64,000 nt of DNA, taken from assembly GCF_003352185.1 (NCBI RefSeq), contig NZ_CP029608.1:2604001-2668000 (forward strand), in the 5' to 3' direction. Both the position numbers and the translations under genes were made by a program. Below are positions 18,359 to 28,500 of this stretch, one piece after another (position 1 is the first letter of the stretch; the number at the start of each line of letters is the position of its first letter). The notes below the pieces were generated by a model. It saw only the letters and a list, made by a program, of their open reading frames with translations, did no database searches and had not been told where the DNA came from. This stretch comes from Pseudomonas kribbensis. Its GTDB lineage: Bacteria; Pseudomonadota; Gammaproteobacteria; Pseudomonadales; Pseudomonadaceae.

Positions 18359-18784
18359 TCACTGCGTCGAAAGATCGATGCAGGCTGAGCGTGGGGTGTC
18401 GTGACGTTCTGCGGCAGACGCACCCGCTAGCGGCGTGGGGTGGTCCGGCGCTGTGATGCCCCGATGGCCCAGGTTGTCGAGCAACGTGGATCGTGCAATC
18501 TCGATGAGCCAGGCCCGAAACGGAAAGCCGGGGTCATGCCGGGCCTGCTCGAGATACAGGGTCTTGAAGGCTTGCTGGACGAGGCGGCCGGTGTCCTCGC
18601 GACTGATCCTTCCGGCCTGTACCTGGCCTTCGAAATAGGCGATGAGCAACGGTGTCACCGTCGCGAACAGTTGCTGGGATTCAGCCCTGTCATGCCTGAC
18701 GGCGCCCGTGACCAAGGCATACAGTTCGTCGTTGCCGAGTCGGTCAGCCTCGCACAGGCAATGTTGGCGATAACCTTCAGCCAT
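18359..18784 (-). pseudogene. ECF-like sigma factor, truncated (region 2 only)
   Basis: A 141-aa frame with sigma-70 region 2 features: LLIAYFEGQVQAGRISREDTGRLVQQAFKTLY and FPFRAWLIEIARSTLLDNLGHRG. After region 2 only about 25 residues remain before the stop, and no region 4 helix-turn-helix is present. The stop lies 22 bp before the Ohr start, so the 3' part was probably lost when the ohr-katA block came to lie here. ATG 18784 begins MAEGYRQH; a longer frame starts at 18832. It is either a remnant or a diverged short protein. Without region 4 it is unlikely to recognise a -35 element. Confidence 0.6.
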
Positions 18785-19599
18785 GATCGGATCCCTCGCA
18801 AAACCATCGTTCGACCGACCGCGACAACCCATGATGTCTGCAGGTTGCCTGACGTTCAGCGGTGAGCGTCAATCCTGCCCCCAGGACCTGATCGACTGCC
18901 AGTTATGCGTTGTTAGCGCTTGTTAGCGATGTGTGAATGATGTGATTGAAGTGACGACTGCCTGGCTGTCAGGCCGGGGTCTTGGCGTGGTTTTCCGGCA
19001 GTGGATGCCTGAAGGACGGGCAGGTTTGCGCTGGCGCATTTATGACAACCCGGTCGCTTGGCCATCATTCCGATGGCGTAGGAAACACCCGATATTTATT
19101 TCGCACTTTTCCTACATTTTGTTTGCCTCTCCAGCAAAAAACGTGGTTATTATCCGGCGGCGCTTCGGGTCACAAACCCGGCGCCAGAAGATTGCCGTGC
19201 GTCTACAGACCCGGCAGTCGCAGCCGATCGGGACCACCCTGGCGCTGTCACCCACCGCGCAGGTTGTTCCTCGTCGTTGACCCTCAAATGGAAGTCGAGG
19301 TTTCAATTGATCACGCGGTTTGCAATCGACGATGCAATGAGCAGGGCGACGGATGTCGTCAACGATTCTGTCATCTCCCCAGCTGCCTGCGCGGACCGCG
19401 CCGCGGTGTTCTTCGCCAGCCTTTCTCCCCCCGGTTTCCTGTGTGTGCCTGCGTGCGACGCGAGTCTGCATGCGCGTGCCGCGCCATCTTCCTGAATTCG
19501 AATGACCGAACCGGTACCTGATGCCGGGGCCTGACTGGCGGGGCGCGTGCTGTCTCTGCCTGATCACAAAAATAATGCAGTCATGGACGGTAGCCTCCG
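18785..19599. promoter_or_regulatory. Long upstream region of the NRPS operon
   Basis: About 815 bp without a supportable gene; the several open frames are short, mutually conflicting and lack ribosome sites. AT content rises at 19080-19140, where an 8-bp perfect inverted repeat (GTAGGAAA at 19078-19085, TTTCCTAC at 19108-19115) occurs. This is the only place from which the 24-kb biosynthetic operon can be started, so its promoter should be here. I see no convincing -35/-10 pair. An in-frame TAG at 19591 shows translation of NRPS1 cannot begin before ATG 19600. Confidence 0.5.
19078..19115. promoter_or_regulatory. Inverted repeat GTAGGAAA-N22-TTTCCTAC, candidate operator
   Basis: Two perfect 8-bp arms spaced about 30 bp centre to centre (near three helical turns) lie in the AT-rich part of the NRPS upstream region. 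Spacing and symmetry suit a dimeric regulator. No matching regulator gene is in the window, so this is a candidate only. Confidence 0.4.
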
Positions 19600-22500
19600 A
19601 TGCTCGACAACACTTCCTTGCGTGGGACGAATCCCGCGCAGCCCGACGTTTCATCCTCGATTCCGTTCGACACCGATCTGTGCGTGCACGGCCTGTTCGA
19701 AGCGCAGGTGCTGCGCAACCCCGAGGCCATTGCCGTCCGTTGGCAAGCAGAGGCGCTCAGCTACCGCGAACTCAATATCCGCGCCAACCGCCTGGCTCAT
19801 CATCTGCGCAGCCTCGGCGTCGGGCCGGACGTGCGGGTGGGAATTTGTCTCGAGCGTTCGCTGGAAATGCTGGTGGGTGTGCTCGCGGTGCTCAAGGCCG
19901 GAGGTGCCTATGTGCCGCTGGACCCGGCGTATCCGCAGGCGCGGCTGGCGCACATGCTGGCCGACAGCGCGCCGCCGGTGGTGCTGACCCATGGTCAGGC
20001 GCGGCACGTCCTGACGGCTGCGCTCGAACAATCGACCACGGTGCTTGATCTCGGCGATTCAACCCATTGGTCTTCACAGTCACCGGACAATCCCGATCCT
20101 CATGCGGCAGGCCTAACACCCCGACACCTGGCCTACGTGATCTACACCTCGGGTTCGACCGGCACCCCGAAAGGCGTGATGGTCGAGCATCGCGGGCTGA
20201 TCGCCGTGAGCGCTGCCTGGGCACCACTCTATGCCTTGGGCGAGCCGATCAATCACCTGCAAATGGCCGGGTTTTCCTTCGACGTGTTCAGCGCCGACCT
20301 GATTCGTGCGCTGGGGTTTGGCGGCACGCTGGTGCTGTGCCCCCGGTACACCTTGATGGATCCGCCGGCCCTGTATCGCTTGATGCGCGATGCGCAGATC
20401 GGTTTTGCCGACTTCGTGCCGGCGCTGCTCAACCCTTTGCTGGCATGGGTCGAAGAGAGCGGCCATGACTTGTCGTTCCTGCGCACCGTGGTCTGCGGCT
20501 CGGACATCTGGACTGCCCACAGCGCCCGGCAATTGCGCAGGCTCTGCGGTGAGCGGGTGCAGATCGTCCAGGCCTATGGCGTGACCGAAGCGAGCATCGA
20601 CAGCACCTGTTTCGAGTTCACCGAAAGCAGCCAGATCGACGCTGTGCTGCCCATCGGCCAGGCACTGCCCAATACCCGGATTTACCTGTTCGACGAGCAA
20701 GGCGAGCCCGTTGCCGAGGGTGTTGCGGGCGAGTTGTACATCGGTGGCGTCGGCGTGGCGCGGGGGTATCTGAACCTGCCGCAACTCACTGCCGAGCGCT
20801 TCATCGACAACCCGTTCGTGGCGGGCGAACGCTTGTACCGCACCGGAGATCTGGCGCGTCATCGGGCCGACGGCCAACTGGAATTCCTCGGCCGCAACGA
20901 CTCCCAGGCCAAGTTGCGCGGGCTGCGCCTGGAACTGGGGGAAATCGAAACCCGGCTGGCAGACGTTGCAGGCGTGCGTGAAAGCGTGGTGTTGCTGCGT
21001 CAGGACGGCCTCGGTGAACCTCGACTGGTCGCTTATTACTGCGAGAAACCGGGCACAACGCTGAGCCCGCGTTCACTGCGTGAACAGCTGCAAACCAGCC
21101 TGCCGGATTACATGGTGCCGACCGCGTTCGTGCGTCTGGATGCGCTGCCGCTGACCGCCAACGGCAAGGTCGATCGACCGAATCTGCCGGCGCCGGATGT
21201 CGAGGCATTCGATCAGCAGGAATATCAGGCGCCGCAGGGTTCATTGGAAACTGCGCTCGCGGTGATCTGGGCCGAAGTGCTCGGCGTCGAGCGAGTGGGG
21301 CGTGAGGATCAGTTCTTTGCCCTCGGCGGTCACTCGTTGCTGGTGATGCGTGTGCTGGCGCAGGTTCGCCATACGCTGGGGCTGGAAGTCGCGCCTTCGA
21401 CGCTGTTCGCCGCACCCGTTCTGAAACAGTTCGCCGAACGGCTGCAAGCCAGTCAGGCTGCGGCTCGTCCAGCCATCGCGGCCCTTGAACGGACGGGCGC
21501 GCAAACGTTGTCGTCTGCCCAGCAGCGCCTGTGGTTTCTGGCGCAAATGGAGGGGGGCAACGCGGCGTATCACATGCCGCTGAACCTGCGATTGCGCGGT
21601 TTGCTGGACGTTCCGGCGCTTGAGCGCAGCTTCAATCAACTGGTGGCACGCCATGACGCGCTGCGCACCACCTTCACTGCTGTTGAAGGGGAAGGGCGGC
21701 AGCAGGTTTCATCGCCTGCGCACAGCCTTCGACTGACCGTCACCGATCTGCAAGGGCCCGATGCTCAAGAGCGTCTCACCCGGTTGATCGACGAGGAGGG
21801 CGCCCGGCCGTTCGACCTGAGCCGTGGCCCGCTGATGCGGGTAAGCCTGGTGCGGTTGGCGCCGGACGACCATGTGCTGATGCTGACCCAGCACCACATC
21901 ATCTCCGATGGCTGGTCGATGGGCGTGCTCACTCGTGAGCTGGGGCAACTCTACGAAGCGGCGTTGCAGGATCGCGACGATCCGTTGCCGCCATTGCCCG
22001 TGCAGTACGTGGATTACGCCGTGTGGCAGAAGCAATGGCTGACCGGTGAAGTGCTGGAACAGCAGAACCGCTATTGGCGCGAAACCCTCACGGGCGCGCC
22101 GGTGCTGCTGGAATTGCCGACGGATCACAAGCGTCCGCCTGTGCAGGACTACCTCGGCGGCTTTGTTCCGTTGGTCTTCGACGAAGCATTGACCACGCGA
22201 CTGAGAGCCTTGGGCATGCAGCAAGGCACCACGCTGTTCATGACTTTGCTGGCCGGTTTTTCGCTGCTGTTGTCACGACTGTCGGGGCAGGACGATGTGG
22301 TGATCGGCGTGCCATCGGCCAACCGTCCGCAGCAGGAACTTGAAGGGTTGATCGGTTTCTTCGTCAACACCCTGGCACTGCGCATGACCCGATCGGGCTC
22401 GCCGTCGGTGGCGCAATGGCTGCAACAGGCGCGGCGGGTCGCACTGGGGGCTCAGGAGCATCAAGACCTGCCGTTCGAGCAAGTGGTGGAGTTGCTCAAC

Positions 22501-25500
22501 CCGCCACGCAGTCTGGCCCACAGTCCGCTGTTCCAGGTGCTGTTTGCCTGGGAGCAGGATCAGGATTCCGATCTGCTGCTGACCGGGCTCGACGTTACGC
22601 CGGTGGAGAGCAGTCATCACGTCGCCAAGTTCGATCTGCAACTGGCGCTCCATGAGCGCGACGGACAGATCATCGGTGGTCTGGAATACGCCTCGGGCCT
22701 GTTCGAACGCGGCACCGTCGAGCAGTTCGGCGAGTACCTGCGCCGGGTGCTGACGCAGATGGTCGAGGACAGCGAACAGTCGCTGGCGGGGATCAAACTG
22801 CTGAGCGCCGAGCAACACCAGCAGATCGTTCACGACTGGAACCGCACCGCGCGGGACACCGCGTCGCTGCCCGGTTGCGTGGGGCATTTCGAAACCCTCG
22901 CCCGGCAAACGCCCGACGCTGTGGCGCTGCTCGCCGAGCGCGAGCAACTGAGCTACAGCGAGCTGAATCAAGCCGCCAACCGGCTCGCGCATTACCTGAT
23001 CGAACAAGGCGTCGGCCCTGAACATCGTGTCGGCCTGTGCCTGGAACGCTCGCCACAAATGGTCATTGGCCTGCTGGCAATCCTCAAGGCCGGCGCGGCG
23101 TACGTGCCGTTCGACCCGGCGTACCCGAACGAACGTCTGGCGTTCATGTTCAGCGATGCCGCGCCGACCATGCTGCTGACGCAATCGAGTCTGATGGCCG
23201 GGCTGCCGACCAACGAGGCGCAGATCTGCTGCCTGGACACTGACGCATCGCAGTGGGCACAGCACCCGACTGATGATCCGCAAGTCAATGTGAGCCCGGA
23301 AAACCTCGGCTACGTGCTCTACACCTCGGGTTCCACCGGCCGCCCGAAAGGCGTGGCCCACAACCGTCGTGCGCTGGACAACCTGATTAACTGGCAACTC
23401 GATCAAGCCACGGCACCTCAGCGCGTGCTGCAATTCGCCTCGCTGAACTTCGACGTTTCGTTCCAGGAAATCTGCAGCACCCTCTGCCAGGGCGGCAGCC
23501 TGCTGCTGATGACCGAAGACAGTCGCAAGGACCTTGCCGCGCTGCGCCCGACTCTGGTGGCCGAAGGCGTGCAGCGGGCATTCCTGCCATTCGCCGTGTT
23601 GCAACAACTCGCCGGCCTGACCGAGGCCGATGCACCGATGCCGGCCGGTGGTTGCGAGATCATCACCGCCGGTGAAGCCCTGCAAATCAATGACGAGCTG
23701 CGCGGGTTTGTCCGTGGACTGGGTGGCGCGCAGTTGCACAATCAATACGGGCCGACCGAAACCCATGTGGTCAGCCAGTTCAGCCTCGACTGCAACAAGG
23801 TCGAATCCTGGCCGGACGCACCGCCCATCGGCCGTCCCATCGCCAACGCGCGGCTCTACGTGCTGGACGAACATCTGAATCCGGTGCCAGTCGGCGTGGC
23901 GGGCGAGTTGTACATCGCCGGCGCCTGCCTGGCTCGGGGTTACCTGAATCGCCCGGACCTGACTGCCGAACGCTTCCTGCCGGACCCGTTCAGCGACGAG
24001 CCGGGCGCGCGGATGTACCGCAGCGGCGACCTCGCGAAGTTCCAGGCCGACGGCAACGTGCAGTACCTGGGCCGCATCGACCAACAGGTGAAACTGCGCG
24101 GCTTCCGCATTGAACTCGGCGAGATCGACAGCCTGTTGCAGCATCAACCCGGCGTGCAGGAAGCCGCCGTTTTACTGCGTGAAGACGTGGCCGGGGACAA
24201 GCGTCTGGTGGCCTATGTGGTCGGCTCCGCCACCAGTGAATCCCTGCGTGCCGAACTGCAACGCCAGTTGCCCGAACACATGATCCCGAGTGCGTGGGTC
24301 CGGCTCTCGCAATTGCCGCTGACCCGCAACGGCAAGCTCGACCGACAGGCGCTGCCGGCACCGGAACGCAGCGCCGGGGCGACTTACGAGGCGCCGCGCA
24401 ACGACATCGAACGGCAGATGGCCGAGATCTGGGCCGAAGTGCTCAAGTGCGAGCGGGTCGGCATCCACGACAACTTCTTCGACCTCGGCGGCCACTCGCT
24501 GTTGGCGACACGAATGATCTACGCGATCAACCAGCGCATGGGCGCGCAACTGTCCCTGAGCAGCCTGTTTCAGACCCCGGTGTTGATGGATCTGGCGGCG
24601 CAGGTTTCGCGTGAAGAGCAGAGCGTTGAACCGGCGTTCATCCAGATCGAGCCGGATCGCAATGATCGACATGAACCATTCCCCCTGACCGATATCCAGC
24701 AGGCTTACTGGTTCGGTCGCGAGGCCACGGTCAGCCTCGGCGGCGTAAGCGCCCATGGCTACGAAGAACTGCGCATTCCCGGGTTCGATGCCGAGCGTTT
24801 CGAGCAAGCCCTGAATCGCATGATCCTGCGCCACGACATGCTGCGCGTGGTGTTCCTCAGCGACGGTACGCAACAGGTGCTGGCGCAGGTGCCGACCTAC
24901 CGCATGCCCCGCAGCGACCTGCGCGGTTTACCCGCCGAAGAAGCACAACGCACGCTGGAAGCGACCCGCGAACGCCAGTCCCATCAGGTGCTGGATGCCA
25001 GTCGCTGGCCGCTGTTCGAGTTCAGCCTGTCGCTGCTCGATGACGACATCACTCATTTGCACATCAGCCTCGATGCGCTGATCGTCGACGCCGCGAGTAC
25101 GCAGATTCTCGCCCGCGAACTCATGGCCTTCTACGTAGATCCGTTGCTGGAACTGGCCGAACCGGGCCTGACTTTTCGCGACTACGTGCTGGCCGAACAG
25201 CAACTGCGCAACGGCCGCCGCTACGAGCAGGCGCTGGGCTACTGGCGCGAGCGGGTGACTACTCTGGCCCCGGCGCCAGACCTGCCGCTGGTGCGCCAAC
25301 CCGAAAGCATTGCCAACCCGCATTTCACCCGCCGCGACCGCGACATGTCGGCGGCGCAGTGGGCGCAACTCAAAGCCGTGGCCAAGCAGTTTGCGGTGAC
25401 GCCGTCGGTGATGCTGCTGACCGCGTTCAGCGAAGTGCTGGCGCTGTGGAGCCGCACCCCGCGTTTTACCCTGAGTCTGCCGCTGTTCAATCGCATGCCG

Positions 25501-28500
25501 TTGCATTCGGATGTCGATGAAATCATCGGCGACTTCACCTCGCTGGTGCTGCTAGAAATCGGCATCGACGGAGCGCTGAGCTTCACCGACAAGGCCCGCG
25601 CCGTGCAGGCACAGCTTTGGCGCGATATCGACCATTCGGTGGTCAGCGGCGTGCGGGTGCTGCGCGAGTTGTCCCAGGCCCGGGGCGTGCAGCAGACGGC
25701 GATGCCGATCGTGTTCAACAGCACGCTGTCGGAAGCGGCGCCGGAGCTGGCCGAGTTCAACCTCGCGGACGCATTGAACGCCAAGCACATGCACAGCATC
25801 ACCCAGACGCCGCAGGTGTGGCTCGACCACACGTTGCTGGAGCTGGAAGGACGCCTGCTGTTCAACTGGGACAGCATCGACGAACTGTTCCCGCAAGGCA
25901 TGATCGAGCAGATGTTCGTCGCCTATAACACGTTGCTCGACAGTCTCTGCGAGCCGACGGCCTGGGGCGCGAACACGCCACAACTGCTGCCGCAGGCGCG
26001 GTTGCCGGCACCGGTCGACATTCAGCAAACGCTGCCGTTGATGCACGAACTGTTCGAGCGTCAGGCCCTCGTCACGCCGGAGGCACTGGCGGTAATCGGC
26101 ACGCGGCAGCTGACTTACGCTCAACTACGCAATGAGGCCCGACAACTCGGCGCCCGCCTGCAAGCGCAGGGCGTGCTGCCGAACCGCTTGGTGGCGGTGG
26201 TGATGGAGCGCGGCTGGGAACAAGTGGTGGCAACGTTGGCGATTCTGTACGCCGGCGGCGCTTACCTGCCCATCGAGCCAACTCAGCCAGCGGAGCGGCT
26301 GCGGCATATTCTGGAACGGGCGGAGGCGAGTCTGGCCCTGACCCAACCGGCGCTGCTCGACAAAATCGAATGGCCGGCGCAGGTCACGACCATTGCCGTG
26401 ACCGATGCAGTCCCTAACGACGCATTGCCACTGCAACCGGTGCAGGTCAACGAAAGCAACCTCGCTTACGTGATCTACACCTCCGGCTCCACCGGCCAGC
26501 CGAAGGGCGTGGTGATCGACCATCGCGGTGCGGTCAACACCTTGCTCGACATCAACCGCCGTTTTGCCGTCGGGCCGAATGATCGGGTGTTGGCGATCTC
26601 CTCGCTGAGTTTCGACCTGTCGGTCTATGACTTCTTCGGCACGCTGGCGGTAGGCGCGGCGGTGGTCATCCTCGACCCGCAACTGACCCTCGATCCGGCG
26701 CACTGGCTTGCATTGATCAAGCGTCATCAGGTCAGCCTGTGGAACTCGGTGCCGGCGCTGCTCGGCATGCTGGTCGAGTACGTGGAGGGCGAGGGTGGTG
26801 CATTGCCTGCCAGCCTGCGGGTGGCGATGCTGTCCGGCGACTGGATTCCTCTGACCTTGCCTGAGCGGGTCTGGGCGTTGCAGCCGGACTTGCAGCTGAT
26901 CAGCCTCGGCGGCGCCACCGAAGCGTCGATCTGGTCGATCTATTATCCGGTGAAGCACGTCGATCCGGCCTGGCGCAGTATTCCCTACGGCAAGGCTCTC
27001 GACCATCAGCGCTTCTACGTGCTGGATGAAGCGTTGCAGGTCCGTCCGACCTGGGTCGCGGGGCAGCTGTACATCGGCGGCATCGGTCTGGCCAAGGGTT
27101 ACTGGCGTGACGAGAAACTCAGCGCGGGCAGTTTTTTCGACCATCCATTGACCGGCGAACGTCTGTATCGCACCGGCGACCTGGGCCGCTTGCTACCGGA
27201 CGGCAACATCGAATTCCTCGGTCGCGAAGACAATCAGGTCAAGGTCCAGGGTTATCGCATCGAGCTGGGCGAAATCGAAGCCGCGCTCAATCGCCATCCC
27301 GGCGTGCAGAGCGCGGTGGTGCGGATTCTTGGCAGCACGCTGGGTGAGAAACGTCTGGCGGGTTATGTGCTCAAGGCCGATCCGGCGTTGCAGGCCAGTG
27401 ACTTCACCGACTACCTGACGGACAAGCTGCCGGCGTACATGATTCCGTCGTCGTTCACCTTCGTCGAAGCCTGGCCGTTGTCCTCAAACGGCAAGGTCGA
27501 CAAGAAGCGCCTTCCGGAACCGGAGCAAATCGTGGAACAAGGCCCGACGCTGGAAGTCGAGGGCCCGCAGGAACAGCGGCTGGTGGAAATCGTGCAGGGC
27601 GTGCTCAAGCGCGAATCCATTGCCGCCAACGCCAATCTGCTGAACCTCGGCGCGACCTCGATTGATATCGTCAGGATCAGCAACGCCTTGTCCGGCGCCT
27701 TGCAGTTCCGCCCGCATGTGGCGCAACTGCTGGCCCAGCCGACGTTGCTGCATCTGCTCGGCATGTACCGCCAGAACCGGGCCCGTCAGGAATTGCTCGG
27801 CAACGTCCAGCCGACACCGGAGACCCCGCAGGACATCATCGAAGATCCACAGCAGCGGGCACAGTTCAAGGCTGAGCAACGTGGTCGCCGTGAGTTTGCT
27901 CAAACCCTGCCGGCAGTGGCACTGGACTTGCCGCAAGACCCGGCCTTCGCAAGGCGTTTGAGTGATTACCGCTCGGTGCGCCAGTTCGGCGCGCAGCCGA
28001 TTGCGACTCATGCCTTCGCGCATATTTTGGCGGCACTGGCCCAGGGGCAGCTCGACGGTGAAGTGAAATACCAGTTCCCGTCGGCGGGCGGGCTGTACCC
28101 GATTCAGGCTTATCTCTACGTCAAACCTGAGCGCGTGCTCGGCGTGCCCGGTGGCGCGTATTACTACGATCCTCGCCAGCATCGCTTGCTGGCGCTCCAG
28201 AGCGGACTGCTCGACCCGGACACCTACGACTATTTCGTCAATCGCCCGGTGTACGAGAACGCCGCGTTCTCGCTGTTCTTCATCGCCGACATGGCCGCGA
28301 TCCGCCCGCTGTATGGCGAGCGCAGCCGTGACTTCTGCCATATCGAAAGCGGCGCAATGGCCCAGTTGCTGAGCATGACCGCCGTCGAACACGGCCTGGG
28401 CCTGTGCGGCATCGGCTCGGTCGAGGAGCAGCAACTGACGGCGCTGTTCGACCTCGGGCCAAACCACGAGTTGATCTACTCGATGATCGGCGGCCAGCGC

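Noticed and set aside
19112-19654. A 180-codon minus-strand frame upstream of NRPS1
   Set aside because: No ribosome site or recognisable motif, Arg-rich translation, and it overlaps the NRPS1 start; treated as non-coding.
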